A DNA stretch of 64,000 nucleotides from Mesorhizobium sp. PAMC28654 (GCF_020616515.1 NZ_CP085135.1:2480001-2544000), one strand, 5' to 3'; shown: positions 18,317-28,001, counted from the stretch's first letter. Numbers and translations are program-made. Notes: a model not told the origin generated them from the letters alone.

Positions 18317-19282
18317 ATGGCCCAGACCTGGTTCCAGTCCACCAATGCCCGCGTCGCCGGCGCCTTTGCCGTCGCTGTTGCCTTGCAGATTGCCGGCACG
18401 TTGCTGATCCCCGGCTATTCCGCGCCGTTCGCGATCCGCGCGTTGCTGGTCATCGCCTCGCTGCTGGCGGTGGCATCGATCGGCCAGACGCTCGTCGTCA
18501 TCCTCGGCGGCATCGACCTGTCGATCCCCTTCGTCATCGGCTTTGCCAATGTCGTTGCCGCGCAACTCTATGGCAACGGCATGAACTTCGCTGTCGTCTG
18601 CCTTATCGTCGGTGTGCTCGCCATCCTGATCGGCGCGCTGAATGGGCTGATCTCGCGCGGGCTGAACATCCACCCGCTGATCGTCACGCTCGGCATCGGC
18701 ATGATCGTGCAGGGCGCCGTCCTGTTGTGGACGGGAGGCTTTCCATCCGGATCGGCGCCCGAGGCGGTTTCCAACTTCGTTTCAATTGGCGGATCGATCG
18801 GACCGCTGCCGGTGCCGGCGGTGGTGCCATGCGTAGCGGTGCTGGCGTTGCTGGTAACCGTCGTGCTCGCGCGCACGCCCTATGGACGCCGCCTCTATGC
18901 CGTCGGCAGCAACCCGGAGGCAGCCCCCCTAGCGCTGATCGACCCCGTGCGCATGTGGACGATAACCTATGCCGCGAGCGCTTTCTTCGCCGCCGTGGCC
19001 GGGGTGCTGCTGCTCGGCTTCACCGGCTCGGCCTATGGCGATGTCGGCCAGCCCTATCTGTTCCAGACGATCGCCGCGGTGGTGGTCGGTGGTGCCGCCC
19101 TCGTCGGCGGCCGTGGCAATTATTTCGGCACCATCGCCGGCGTGCTGGTGCTGACGGAGATCAACACACTGCTGATCGGGCTCGGCTTCCAGCCCTCGAC
19201 GGTGCAGGCGGCCCTTGGCTTCGTCATCGTGCTGCTGGTGTCGCTCTATGGCCGCGAGCGCCACGTGTCGGCGACGATCTGA
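18317..19282 (+). CDS. sugar-type ABC transporter permease (RbsC-like), second
   Basis: 321-aa paralogue of the preceding permease. The motif VILGGIDLSIPFVIGFANVV is close to the family consensus, and the second loop reads GGAALVGGRGNYFGTIAGVLVL. About eight to ten hydrophobic segments are visible. It is the last gene of the operon that starts at 11754 and is convergent with the amidohydrolase gene, whose stop is only 22 bp away. Confidence 0.9.
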   Translation: MAQTWFQSTNARVAGAFAVAVALQIAGTLLIPGYSAPFAIRALLVIASLLAVASIGQTLVVILGGIDLSIPFVIGFANVVAAQLYGNGMNFAVVCLIVGVLAILIGALNGLISRGLNIHPLIVTLGIGMIVQGAVLLWTGGFPSGSAPEAVSNFVSIGGSIGPLPVPAVVPCVAVLALLVTVVLARTPYGRRLYAVGSNPEAAPLALIDPVRMWTITYAASAFFAAVAGVLLLGFTGSAYGDVGQPYLFQTIAAVVVGGAALVGGRGNYFGTIAGVLVLTEINTLLIGLGFQPSTVQAALGFVIVLLVSLYGRERHVSATI

Positions 19283-19304
19283 GCCCCAGCGCGGTTTGGC
19301 CGTT

Positions 19305-20141
19305 CTAGAGGCTCCACAGCCGCTTGGCGTTGGCGGACAGAAGCATTGTGCGTTCATCCGGGCTTGCGCCGCCGATCAACGCGTGGGTGGCCGCCACCCA
19401 GGTCGCGAGGCCGCCGCCAAGCGTGCAGACCGGCCAGTCGCTGCCCCAAACGACGCGGTCCCAGCCGAAGCATTTGATGGTGTGTTCGACATAGGGGCGC
19501 AAGGCGTCGACGGTCCATGACCCTGCATCCGCATAGGCGACCACGCCGGAAATCTTGGCGACGACATTGGGTCGCCGTGCGATCTCCGCCATATGCTCGC
19601 GCCATGGATGCTCCGCGCCGCCCTTGATATTCGGCACGCCGCAATGGTCGAGGACGAACTGGACGTCGGGCGTGAGATCGGCAAGCGCGATCGCCTTGGG
19701 TATCTGGTGCGGCAGGACGACGAGATCGAAGCTCAGGCCGGTGCCGGCAATCCGCTTGATGTTTTCACGAAACAGCGCACCCTCCGAAAGCGCGTCCGGC
19801 ATGACGTGAAGCACGCGGCGAAAACCCTTGACGAAGGCATCGGCCCGCTGACGCTCGAGATAAGCGGCAAAGTCCACATCTTCCGGACGGCAGGAGGCGA
19901 TAACCCCGCGCAGCAGACTGCCCTTCTGTCGTGACTGCGCTTTCACATGGCTGGTTTCGGCCTCGATGTCGGCCGGATCGACATCGACCTCCATATGCAA
20001 TGCGCCCTCTATGCCTGCGCGGCGGGCCTGGATTGCATATTCCTCATGGGAGAAATCGCGGTTCAGCGCGGGTGCGCCGCCGAGCCAGGGGTAGCGCAGT
20101 GCCGACAGGTCGATGAGGTGCAGATGGGTATCGAAGATCAT
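19305..20141 (-). CDS. amidohydrolase family 2 protein, sugar-lactonase-like
   Basis: 278-aa TIM-barrel metal-dependent hydrolase of the group containing L-fucono- and L-rhamnono-lactonases. The N-terminal metal motif is FDTHLHLID, with later ligands likely in FVLDHCGVPNIKGG and the aspartate in VVWGSDWPVCTL. RYPWLGGAPALNRDF is typical of the lactonase branch. It is transcribed divergently from the sugar importer operon at 21157 and downstream of the IclR gene. It could hydrolyse the lactone formed by the Gfo/Idh dehydrogenase at 26924. Confidence 0.85.
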   Translation of the reverse strand: MIFDTHLHLIDLSALRYPWLGGAPALNRDFSHEEYAIQARRAGIEGALHMEVDVDPADIEAETSHVKAQSRQKGSLLRGVIASCRPEDVDFAAYLERQRADAFVKGFRRVLHVMPDALSEGALFRENIKRIAGTGLSFDLVVLPHQIPKAIALADLTPDVQFVLDHCGVPNIKGGAEHPWREHMAEIARRPNVVAKISGVVAYADAGSWTVDALRPYVEHTIKCFGWDRVVWGSDWPVCTLGGGLATWVAATHALIGGASPDERTMLLSANAKRLWSL

Positions 20142-20207
20142 GGCGGCGCGTTCCTCCGTGGCGATTTCGGATCATCTCACGGAGAAATCATTCATTCAAA
20201 TAAGAAT

Positions 20208-20996
20208 TCACTTGCCTTGCTTCACGGCTGACCCGGCGAGGTGCGAGAGTTTTTCCGCCGCAACCTGCAGCAGTCCGATCGTGCGGGTGATGTCGGGCGA
20301 CTGGGGCGAATTGACCAGGGTTATGTAGGGGACCGAAAGTGCCGCGATCGCCTTGCCGTCCGATCCCAATACGGGTGCCGACAGGTTGAAAACGCCGGCT
20401 GTCTGCAGCGAAGCCATCATCTCGTAGCCACGATCGCGGATCTGGTCGAGGCGGGTGAAGAACTCCGGCGACTGGGCGGGCTTGTCGGTGCTGCGCATGT
20501 GCTCGGAGATCATCATCTGCCGCTCTTCCGGCGAGCGGAAGGCGAGCAGCACATGCCCCGAACCGGTGTCGAACAGGCTGATGTGCGAACCGACGCGAAT
20601 GGAGATACCCCAGTAGTCCGGGGCTTCCTGCTGCGCGATCACCACCGCCGAACCACGGTCGAAGACGACGAGCTGGTTCGCCTGCTGCGAGGTTTCGGCA
20701 AGTTCGCGCATCAACGGGGTCGCGTAGGAAACCAGTCGGCGCACCGGCGCATGCAGTTGCGCCAGCCCAAACAGTTTGAGCGTCAGCGAATAGCGATCGC
20801 CGTCCGGGCGCGTGACATAGCCTCGCCGCACTAGGCGATCCAGCATGCGGTAGAACTCATTGGGGCTGCGATCGAGTTTCTTGGCGATTTCCGCCTGTGT
20901 CAGGCCGCCATCGACGCCAGCCAGCAGCTCGAGAATGTCGAGCCCCTTGTCCAGCGCCGGCGCCCGATAGCGGTCGTCATCCTCATCCTCGGCCAT
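20208..20996 (-). CDS. IclR-family transcriptional regulator
   Basis: 262-aa regulator. The winged-helix region reads ALDKGLDILELLAGVDGGLTQAEIAKKLDRSPNEFYRMLDRL, followed by the IclR effector domain (VSYATPLMRELAETSQQANQLVVFD; GVFNLSAPVLGSDGKAIAALSVP). I use the ATG at 20996, preceded by GGGGA; the frame stays open to 21272, but that part has no family sequence. It is divergent from the sugar importer operon, whose promoter region it probably binds, and lies upstream of the lactonase-like gene. Confidence 0.9.
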   Translation of the reverse strand: MAEDEDDDRYRAPALDKGLDILELLAGVDGGLTQAEIAKKLDRSPNEFYRMLDRLVRRGYVTRPDGDRYSLTLKLFGLAQLHAPVRRLVSYATPLMRELAETSQQANQLVVFDRGSAVVIAQQEAPDYWGISIRVGSHISLFDTGSGHVLLAFRSPEERQMMISEHMRSTDKPAQSPEFFTRLDQIRDRGYEMMASLQTAGVFNLSAPVLGSDGKAIAALSVPYITLVNSPQSPDITRTIGLLQVAAEKLSHLAGSAVKQGK

Positions 20997-21023
20997 GGTC
21001 GTTCCCCAGTGAATTCGAGCCTT

Positions 21024-21096
21024 CATATACGCATAGCGGCCGCGCATCCGAAAGAACTTTCGGCTTGACGATGTATAAATGTTTTGTTTGTATATG
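21024..21096 (+). promoter_or_regulatory. divergent promoter region with inverted CATATAC/GTATATG sites
   Basis: The gap between the IclR gene and the sugar importer holds TTGACG at 21065-21070 with TTGTAT/TGTATA about 17-18 bp downstream, a plausible promoter for the importer. CATATAC (21024-21030) and GTATATG (21090-21096) form an inverted pair, and TGTATA also occurs next to the -35 at about 21073. These are candidate IclR sites. Assignment is by position only. Confidence 0.4.
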
Positions 21097-21156
21097 AATG
21101 AAGTCTGTCCTGCGGCCATGTCATGGCCGTCGATGCGGGCTCTTTGGGAGGAACCA

Positions 21157-22476
21157 ATGAAGAGATTGATTTCCGGCCTGTCGGCCGGCGTAACGCTGCT
21201 TGCTTTCGGTGCGGGCACTGCCTTCGCCGGCGACCTGCCCGGCAAGTTCGAAGGCGTCACCATCGACGCCAAATTGATTGGCGGCCAGCAGTATGAGGCG
21301 CTCTACACGCGTATCGGCGAGTGGGAGAAGGCGACCGGCGCCAAGGTCAACATCCTGACCAAGAAGAACGGCTTCGACATCGACAAGGAGCTGAAGTCGG
21401 ACATCGCTTCCGGCAGCACCAACTGGTGCGTCGGCTGGAACCATTCCTCCTTCGCGCCGCAATATACGAGCCTCTACACCGACCTCAGCAAGCTACTGCC
21501 CAAGTCGGAGATCGACGCGTTCGTGCCGTCCACGATCAAGTCGGCGACGATTGGCGGCAAGCTGGAGATGCTGCCGCGCGCGCAGTTCGACGTTTCGGCG
21601 CTCTACTATCAGAAGAGCCTGTACCAGGACGAAGCCAAGAAGGCCGCCTACAAGGCCAAGTATGGCAAGGACCTGGTGCCACCCGACACGTGGGACGAGG
21701 TTGCCCAGCAGGCCGAATTCTTCGCCAGCCCGCCCAATTTCTACGGCACGCAATTCGCCGGCAAGGAAGAGGCGATCAACGGCCGCTTCTACGAGATGGT
21801 CATCGCCGACGGTGGGCAGTATCTCGACAAGGACGGCAAGCCCGCCTTCAATTCGGAGGCCGGCGTGCACGCGCTCGACTGGTTCGTCAATCTTTACAAG
21901 GCCAAGGCGGTGCCGGCCGGTACGACCAACTATCTGTGGGACGATCTCGGCCAGGGCTTTGCCTCGGGCACGATCGCCATCAATCTCGACTGGCCGGGCT
22001 GGGCAGGCTTCTTCAACGATCCGAAATCGTCGAAGGTCGCCGGCAATGTCGGCGTGAAGGTGGCGCCGATGGGCTCGGCCGGCATTCGCACCGGCTGGTC
22101 TGGGTTCCACGGCTTCTCGGTTACTGAAAACTGCCCCAACAAGGAGGCCGCGGCCTCGCTGGTGTGGTGGCTGACGAATGAGGACAGCCAGAAGCTCGAA
22201 GCCGCCGCCGGCCCACTGCCGACCCGCACCGCGGTGTGGGAATGGGACCTGAAGCAAGCCGAAAACGACCCTTACAAGAAGGAAGTGCTGACAGCTTTCC
22301 AGGAAGAGGCAAAGCACGCCTTTGCGGTTCCGCAGACGCCTGAATGGATCGAAATCTCCAACGCCGTCTATCCCGAACTGCAGGCCGCCATACTTGGCGA
22401 CAAGACGTCGAAGCAGGCACTGGACGACGCTGCCGCCAAGGCGACGCAGATCCTCCAGGACGCCGGCAAACTTTGA
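21157..22476 (+). CDS. carbohydrate ABC transporter substrate-binding protein (family 1)
   Basis: 439-aa periplasmic receptor of a CUT1 importer. The signal peptide is MKRLISGLSAGVTLLAFGAG with cleavage after TAFA. Family 1 hallmarks include the IGEWEKATGAKVNI segment, DTWDEVAQQAEFF, and the hinge and pocket region INLDWPGWAGFF. The ATG at 21157 has GGGAGGAA just upstream; in-frame codons further up lack a signal sequence. It heads an operon of two permeases, an ATPase and sugar-acid enzymes, so a deoxysugar or uronic-type sugar is the likely ligand. Confidence 0.92.
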   Translation: MKRLISGLSAGVTLLAFGAGTAFAGDLPGKFEGVTIDAKLIGGQQYEALYTRIGEWEKATGAKVNILTKKNGFDIDKELKSDIASGSTNWCVGWNHSSFAPQYTSLYTDLSKLLPKSEIDAFVPSTIKSATIGGKLEMLPRAQFDVSALYYQKSLYQDEAKKAAYKAKYGKDLVPPDTWDEVAQQAEFFASPPNFYGTQFAGKEEAINGRFYEMVIADGGQYLDKDGKPAFNSEAGVHALDWFVNLYKAKAVPAGTTNYLWDDLGQGFASGTIAINLDWPGWAGFFNDPKSSKVAGNVGVKVAPMGSAGIRTGWSGFHGFSVTENCPNKEAAASLVWWLTNEDSQKLEAAAGPLPTRTAVWEWDLKQAENDPYKKEVLTAFQEEAKHAFAVPQTPEWIEISNAVYPELQAAILGDKTSKQALDDAAAKATQILQDAGKL

Positions 22477-22487
22477 TATCCTCCCCC

Positions 22488-22521
22488 GGGGGCGCCGCAC
22501 TTGTGAAAGGGTGGCGTCCCC
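22488..22521 (+). terminator. intra-operon stem-loop after the family 1 binding-protein gene
   Basis: GGGGGCGCC pairs with GGCGTCCCC (9 bp with one G-U pair, 16-nt loop), 11 bp after the stop codon. The remaining 90 bp to the permease start hold no other gene. It probably favours higher receptor than permease expression. Confidence 0.45.
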
Positions 22522-22612
22522 GAACTGTTTCCAGAACCCTAGTGCTTTGTCTTGATCTCCGTTCGCCGGTGGCGGCCTTCGGTGTCCGGGCACCAACCAG
22601 AACCGGATCGAC

Positions 22613-23509
22613 ATGAAAGGCTGGAGACCCTCGGCACCGTTCCTGCTTCTGCTGCCGGCCATCATCGTGCTGGCAGCGGTGGTCGTCGTGCCGCTGTGCC
22701 TGTCGCTTTATTCGAGCTTCACGCCGTTCCGGCTGACCCGGCCGGAGACCTTCTGGGTGTTCATCGGCCTTCGCAACTATGCGACCATCCTGGCCGACTG
22801 GAACTTCTGGGTAGCTTTCCTGCGCACCGTCGTGCTGCTGACCGTGGCGCTCAATCTCGAAATGCTGCTGGGGCTCGGCCTGGCATTGCTGGTCGAAAAG
22901 GCGTCGCGCGGACAGCGCCTGCTGCGCACCATCATGATGTTCCCGATGATGTTCTCGCCGATCCTGGTCGGCTTCCAGTTCAAGTTCATGTTCAACGACA
23001 ATATCGGCCTAGTGAACAACGCGCTCCAGGCGCTTGGCCTGACCGACCGCGCGATCCCGTGGCTGATCGACGGCAAGCTCGCCTTCTTCGCGATACTGAC
23101 GGCCGAAATCTGGTCTTCGACCTCGGTGTTCGCGATCCTGATCCTTGCCGGGCTGCTGGCCATGCCGCGCGAGCCGGTCGAGGCCGCCCGCGTCGACGGC
23201 TGCACGCCCTGGCAGACGTTTCGCTACGTGACGTGGCCGTTCATCATGCCATTCGCCTATATCGCCATGACAATCCGCTCGCTGGACGTCGCCCGCGCCT
23301 ATGACATCGTCAAGATCATGACCGATGGCGGCCCGGCTGGACGTACCGAGCTATTGTGGACGCTTGTCGCGCGCACCGGCTACAGCGATTCCAGGATGGG
23401 CATGGCCAACGCCATGGCCTATTTCTCGATCCTGCTGTCGATCCTGTTCACCGTTTACTTCTATCGCAAGCTCGCCGCAGCGCGCTCGCAAGTCGCGGCG
23501 GAATGGTGA
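22613..23509 (+). CDS. carbohydrate ABC transporter permease (MalF/UgpA-like)
   Basis: 298-aa CUT1 permease with six or so hydrophobic segments. The cytoplasmic EAA loop reads EPVEAARVDGCTPWQTFRYVTWPFI, the ATPase-coupling motif of this family. It lies between the receptor gene and the second permease, whose start overlaps its stop. Confidence 0.92.
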   Translation: MKGWRPSAPFLLLLPAIIVLAAVVVVPLCLSLYSSFTPFRLTRPETFWVFIGLRNYATILADWNFWVAFLRTVVLLTVALNLEMLLGLGLALLVEKASRGQRLLRTIMMFPMMFSPILVGFQFKFMFNDNIGLVNNALQALGLTDRAIPWLIDGKLAFFAILTAEIWSSTSVFAILILAGLLAMPREPVEAARVDGCTPWQTFRYVTWPFIMPFAYIAMTIRSLDVARAYDIVKIMTDGGPAGRTELLWTLVARTGYSDSRMGMANAMAYFSILLSILFTVYFYRKLAAARSQVAAEW

Positions 23510-24378
23510 GCATGGACCAGAACGCCGCCCACCGTCTGCGCCGCCGTGCCTTGAGCATTGCCCACGCCGTCGCCCTGTTCCTCGCCATGCTGGTTATCTG
23601 CCTGCCCGGCATCTGGATCGTGCTGTCGTCGCTGAGGCCTACAGTCGAGATCATGGCCAAGCCGCCGGTGTGGATACCCCAGGAGGTTTCGCTCGACGCC
23701 TATGTCGCCATGTTCAGCGGCATCGGCAAGGGCGGCATTCCCGTGCTCGACTACTTCCGTAACTCGCTGATCATCTCGGTGACCTCCACGATCATCGCCA
23801 TCGCCATCGGCATGGCCGGCGGATACGCCTTTGCCCGCTACCGCTTCCGCGCCAAGTCGGCGATGTTCCTCGGCCTGATGCTGACGCGCACCGTGCCTGG
23901 CATCGCGCTGTCGCTGCCGCTGTTCTTCGTCTACGCAAGGCTCGGCATCATCGACACGCATTTCGGGCTGATCCTCGCCTATGTCGCGCTCAATGTGCCG
24001 TTCACTATCTGGCTGATCGACGGCTTTTTCCGCCAGGTGCCGAAGGACCTAGCCGAAGCCGCCCAGATCGACGGCTGCACCCGCTGGCAGGCGTTCTGGC
24101 AGGTCGAGTTTCCGCTCGCCGGACCCGGCATCGCTTCCGCCGGCATTTTTGCCTTCCTGACGTCGTGGAACGAGTTCGCGCTTGCCTCGCAGCTAACGCG
24201 TTCCGTCAATTCCAAGACGCTGCCGGTCGGGCTGCTCGACTACACGGCCGAATTCACCATCGACTGGCGCGGCATGTGCGCGCTGGCCGTGGTCATGATC
24301 ATTCCGGCACTCACGCTTACCTTCATCGTCCAGAAACATCTCGTCGGCGGCCTGACCTCCGGCGCGGTGAAAGGCTGA
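23503..24378 (+). CDS. carbohydrate ABC transporter permease (MalG/UgpE-like)
   Basis: 291-aa second CUT1 permease. The EAA loop is DLAEAAQIDGCTRWQAFWQVEFPLA, and the C terminus ends in the family pattern VQKHLVGGLTSGAVKG. Start is ambiguous between ATG 23503, GTG 23506 and ATG 23512, all near the stop of the preceding permease; none has a strong ribosome site, which suggests translational coupling. It forms the channel with the preceding gene product. Confidence 0.92.
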   Translation: MVSMDQNAAHRLRRRALSIAHAVALFLAMLVICLPGIWIVLSSLRPTVEIMAKPPVWIPQEVSLDAYVAMFSGIGKGGIPVLDYFRNSLIISVTSTIIAIAIGMAGGYAFARYRFRAKSAMFLGLMLTRTVPGIALSLPLFFVYARLGIIDTHFGLILAYVALNVPFTIWLIDGFFRQVPKDLAEAAQIDGCTRWQAFWQVEFPLAGPGIASAGIFAFLTSWNEFALASQLTRSVNSKTLPVGLLDYTAEFTIDWRGMCALAVVMIIPALTLTFIVQKHLVGGLTSGAVKG

Positions 24379-24379
24379 C

Positions 24380-25477
24380 ATGGCAACCGTATCCCTGAAG
24401 AAACTCACCAAGAGCTATGGCCCCGTAGGGGTCGTGCACGGCATCGACCTCGATGTCGCCGACCGCGAGTTCATTGCCCTCGTCGGGCCCTCCGGCTGCG
24501 GCAAGTCGACAACCCTACGCATGATCGCCGGCCTCGAGGATATCAGCAGCGGTGTGATCGAGATCGGCGGCCGCAAGGTCAACGACCTGCCACCGCGCGC
24601 GCGCAACATCTCGATGGTGTTCCAGTCCTATGCGCTCTACCCACACATGACGGTGCGCGAGAATCTCGGCTTCTCGCTGAAGATCGCGGGAGCGGCGAAG
24701 GAAGACATGGACCGGCGCGTCGCGGAGGCCTCGGCCATCCTCGGCCTCGACACGCTGCTGGACCGCCGCCCCTCCCAACTGTCCGGCGGCCAGCGCCAGC
24801 GCGTCGCCATGGGCCGCGCCATCGTGCGCGATCCCGATGTCTTCCTGTTCGACGAGCCGCTGTCCAACCTTGACGCCAAGCTCAGGACGCAGATGCGCAC
24901 AGAGATCAAGAAGCTGCATGCCAAGGTGAAGTCGACGGTGATCTACGTCACCCACGATCAGGTCGAGGCGATGACGCTTGCCGACCGCATCGTCATCATG
25001 CGCGACGGCCACATCGAACAGGTCGGCACGCCGGACGAGGTTTTCCGGAGGCCTGCGACACGCTTCGTAGCCGGCTTCATCGGCTCACCGCCGATGAACC
25101 TGCATGAAGCGGTCGTCGACGCCGGACAGCTGCTGTTCGCCAGCGGCGAAAAATTGCCCCTGCCCAGCCAGTTCAAGGCGAATGTCACCGCCGGCGACAA
25201 GGTCGTGTTCGGCCTTCGGCCCGACGACATCTATCCGACAGGCCACGGCATCAGCTCCGGCGCCGACGCCGACGTCCACCAGTTGGAGTTGCCAGTGATC
25301 GTGACCGAACCGCTCGGCAACGAGACGCTGGTGTTCGTCGAATTCAACGGCAGCGACTGGGTATCGCGCATGCTCAACCCGAAACCGCTGCGGGCCGGCG
25401 ATCATGTGAAGATGAGCCTGGACCTTTCGCAGGCGCATCTGTTTTCCGCTGCAACCGGACGGACATTGCGAGGCTAG
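24380..25477 (+). CDS. carbohydrate ABC transporter ATP-binding protein (MalK/UgpC-like)
   Basis: 365-aa ATPase. Walker A is GPSGCGKST, signature is LSGGQRQRVAMGRAI, Walker B is VFLFDEPLSNLDAKL and the switch histidine is in VIYVTHDQVEAMTL. A C-terminal OB-fold/TOBE region follows (FGLRPDDIYP), as in MalK and UgpC. It starts immediately after the permease stop. The ATPase can in principle be shared with other CUT1 systems. Confidence 0.94.
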   Translation: MATVSLKKLTKSYGPVGVVHGIDLDVADREFIALVGPSGCGKSTTLRMIAGLEDISSGVIEIGGRKVNDLPPRARNISMVFQSYALYPHMTVRENLGFSLKIAGAAKEDMDRRVAEASAILGLDTLLDRRPSQLSGGQRQRVAMGRAIVRDPDVFLFDEPLSNLDAKLRTQMRTEIKKLHAKVKSTVIYVTHDQVEAMTLADRIVIMRDGHIEQVGTPDEVFRRPATRFVAGFIGSPPMNLHEAVVDAGQLLFASGEKLPLPSQFKANVTAGDKVVFGLRPDDIYPTGHGISSGADADVHQLELPVIVTEPLGNETLVFVEFNGSDWVSRMLNPKPLRAGDHVKMSLDLSQAHLFSAATGRTLRG

Positions 25478-25479
25478 CC

Positions 25480-26592
25480 ATGGCAAGAATCGAGAAAGTC
25501 GAACTGCGGATCGTCGACCTGGTGCCGAAGGTCAAGCGCACCGACGCGATCCAGAGTTTCGTCAGCCAGGAAACGCCGATCGTCACCATCACTGACTCTG
25601 ATGGCGCGGTCGGCACCGGCTACAGCTACACGATCGGCACTGGCGGCTCCTCGGTGATGCGGCTGTTGTCCGATCATCTGGCACCCAGGCTGATCGGCCG
25701 CGACGCCGACATGATCGAGGCGATCTGGCACGAGCTTGAATTCGCCACCCACGCCACGACGATCGGCGCGATCACTGCTATTGCGCTGGCGGCCATCGAT
25801 ACCGCGCTCTGGGACCTGCGGGCGAAAAAGCAGGGCCTGCCGCTGTGGAAGCTGGCCGGCGGCGCCAAGGATCGGTGCCCGCTCTACACTACAGAGGGTG
25901 GCTGGCTGCACATCGAGACCGAGGCACTGGTCGACGATGCGCTCGCCGCCAAGGCCAAGGGGTTTCGCGGTTCGAAGGTCAAGATCGGCAAGCCGCATGG
26001 ATCCGAGGACCTTGCCCGCCTGACGGCGGTGCGCAAGGCGGTCGGCGATGGCTACGAGATCATGACCGACTGCAACCAGGGTTTTTCCGTCGATGAGGCG
26101 ATCCGCCGTGCCGGGCGGTTGCGCGAACTCGACCTGGCCTGGATCGAGGAGCCGCTGCCGGCCGATGACATCGATGGGCATGTGCGCCTGTCGAATGCAA
26201 CGTCGACGCCGATCGCCATCGGCGAGTCGCTCTATTCGATCCGCCACTTCCGCGAATACATGCAGAAAGGCGCCTGCTCGATCGTTCAGGTCGATGTCGG
26301 CCGCATCGGCGGCATTACGCCCTGGCTGAAGGTCGCGCATGCGGCCGAGGCGTTCGACATTCCGGTCTGCCCGCATTTCCTCATGGAACTGCATGTCAGC
26401 CTGACCTGCGCCATTCAGAACGGCAGGTATGTCGAGTATATTCCCCAGCTTGACGATCTGACCGGCAAGAAGATGCGCATCGAGGACGGACATGCATTGG
26501 CGCCGGAAGAACCGGGCATCGGCATCGACTGGGACTGGGATGCGGTCAAGGCGAAGAGCATCGGCGAGTTCACCACGACAATAGTGAAATAG
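25480..26592 (+). CDS. enolase-superfamily acid-sugar dehydratase (mandelate racemase group)
   Basis: 370-aa enzyme. The KxK base is in SKVKIGKP, the three metal ligands are in MTDCNQGF, WIEEPL and IGESLYS, and the second base dyad is likely the Asp of VQVDVGRIGGI with the His of CPHFLMELH. This is the mandelate-racemase subgroup, which mostly dehydrates sugar acids to 2-keto-3-deoxy acids. It sits 2 bp after the ATPase gene and before a rhamnose-type mutarotase and a Gfo/Idh dehydrogenase, so an aldonate such as fuconate, rhamnonate or a related acid is the likely substrate. Which acid cannot be decided here. Confidence 0.9.
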   Translation: MARIEKVELRIVDLVPKVKRTDAIQSFVSQETPIVTITDSDGAVGTGYSYTIGTGGSSVMRLLSDHLAPRLIGRDADMIEAIWHELEFATHATTIGAITAIALAAIDTALWDLRAKKQGLPLWKLAGGAKDRCPLYTTEGGWLHIETEALVDDALAAKAKGFRGSKVKIGKPHGSEDLARLTAVRKAVGDGYEIMTDCNQGFSVDEAIRRAGRLRELDLAWIEEPLPADDIDGHVRLSNATSTPIAIGESLYSIRHFREYMQKGACSIVQVDVGRIGGITPWLKVAHAAEAFDIPVCPHFLMELHVSLTCAIQNGRYVEYIPQLDDLTGKKMRIEDGHALAPEEPGIGIDWDWDAVKAKSIGEFTTTIVK

Positions 26593-26601
26593 GGAGCGGA
26601 C

Positions 26602-26931
26602 ATGCAGCGGATGGGAATGGTGCTCGGCCTGAAGCCGGAAAAGGTCGCTGAATATGTGCGGCTTCACGCCGCCGTCTGGCCTGATGTCCTGACCATGATT
26701 TCCGCCTGCAACATCAAGAACTACTCGATCTACCTGAAGCAGCCGGAAAACCTGCTGTTCAGCACGTTCGAGTACCACGGCACGGATTACGCCGCCGACA
26801 TGGCCAAGATGGCCGCCGACCCCAGGACGCAGGAATGGTGGGCGGTCTGCATGCCCTGCCAGGAGCCCTTACCGACGCGCAAGGAAGGCGAGTGGTGGGC
26901 AACCATGGACGAAGTCTTCCATCATGACTGA
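26602..26931 (+). CDS. L-rhamnose mutarotase family protein
   Basis: 109-aa small ferredoxin-like-fold protein of the RhaM/RhaU family, which interconverts sugar anomers. The conserved pieces are present: the catalytic-region tyrosine and histidine in EYVRLHAAVWPDVL, the NYSIYL strand, and the WW pairs ([19 protein letters not shown]). The next gene overlaps its stop by 8 bp. In this operon it probably presents the right anomer of an imported 6-deoxy or related hexose to the dehydrogenase. Confidence 0.88.
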   Translation: MQRMGMVLGLKPEKVAEYVRLHAAVWPDVLTMISACNIKNYSIYLKQPENLLFSTFEYHGTDYAADMAKMAADPRTQEWWAVCMPCQEPLPTRKEGEWWATMDEVFHHD

Positions 26932-28000
26932 TGGTGCTTTCGATCCGGCCTCACTCTCGCAGGCGTGGGCGCGGCCGTCAAAACCCAGACCGATCGTGAT
27001 ATTCGGTGCCGGGTCGATCGTCGGGGATGCGCATTTGCCGGCCTACAGAAAAGCTGGCTTCCCGGTTGCCGGACTTTTCGATCCCGATCAGGCCAAGGCG
27101 CAGCAACTGGCGGACACATGGGGCATTGCCGTCTACCGGTCGGTCGAGGAAGCCGCATCCGCCGAGAATGCTATCTTCGATCTCGCGACGCCGCCGGCCC
27201 GTCATGCCGATGTGCTCGGAAAACTGCATGATGGCGCGGTGGCGCTGATCCAGAAACCGATGGGCGGCGATCTCGGCGAAGCCACTGAAATCCTGCGGAC
27301 CTGCCGCGCCAAGAACCTCAAGGCCGCCGTGAATTTCCAGCTCCGCTTCGCGCCGATGATGCTGGCGCTGAAGGACGCGATCGCCAGGGGGTGGCTGGGC
27401 GACATCATCGATTTCGATGCCTGGCTGGCGCTTGCGACACCATGGCAACTCTGGGAGTTCCTGCAGACAGCGCCGCGCGTCGAGATCGCCATGCATTCGA
27501 TCCACTATCTCGACCTGATCCGGCAATTGCTCGGCGACCCCAAGGGGATTCACGCCAAGACGCTCGGCCATCCCAACCACAAGGTCGCGCAAACACGTAC
27601 CAGCGCGATCCTCGACTATGGGGATACCGTGCGCTGCGCGCTGTCGATAAACCATGACCACAAATTCGGCCGCCGGCATCAGGCCTGCGAATTCCGCGTC
27701 TGCGGCACCGAGGGCGCTGCGTACCTCAAGCTCGGGCTCAACCTGGACTATCCACGCGGAGAGTCGGACATCCTCGAAATCTATCCGAAAGGCGGCTCCG
27801 ACTGGGTCACGGTGCCGCTTCAGGGCGAATGGTTCCCGGACGCCTTTATCGGCCGCATGGCCAATGTCCAACGCTATGCGTCCGGCGAGGACACCGAACT
27901 CGTCAGCTCCGTCGAGGATGCCTGGAACACGATGGCGCTTGTCGAAGCCGGCTATCAATCGAGTGCCGCGCCGACGACACCGATCGCGGCGAGGCCCTGA
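26924..28000 (+). CDS. Gfo/Idh/MocA-family oxidoreductase
   Basis: 358-aa NAD(P)-dependent dehydrogenase. The Rossmann motif is [22 protein letters not shown], and the family lysine motif is in [14 protein letters not shown] (EKP in many members, QKP here). The C-terminal half has the mixed beta-sheet sequence of sugar dehydrogenases, with a likely catalytic His in [16 protein letters not shown]. It probably oxidises the imported sugar to a lactone. It overlaps the mutarotase gene and is followed 1 bp later by a MaoC-like gene. Confidence 0.88.
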   Translation: MTDGAFDPASLSQAWARPSKPRPIVIFGAGSIVGDAHLPAYRKAGFPVAGLFDPDQAKAQQLADTWGIAVYRSVEEAASAENAIFDLATPPARHADVLGKLHDGAVALIQKPMGGDLGEATEILRTCRAKNLKAAVNFQLRFAPMMLALKDAIARGWLGDIIDFDAWLALATPWQLWEFLQTAPRVEIAMHSIHYLDLIRQLLGDPKGIHAKTLGHPNHKVAQTRTSAILDYGDTVRCALSINHDHKFGRRHQACEFRVCGTEGAAYLKLGLNLDYPRGESDILEIYPKGGSDWVTVPLQGEWFPDAFIGRMANVQRYASGEDTELVSSVEDAWNTMALVEAGYQSSAAPTTPIAARP

Positions 28001-28001
28001 C

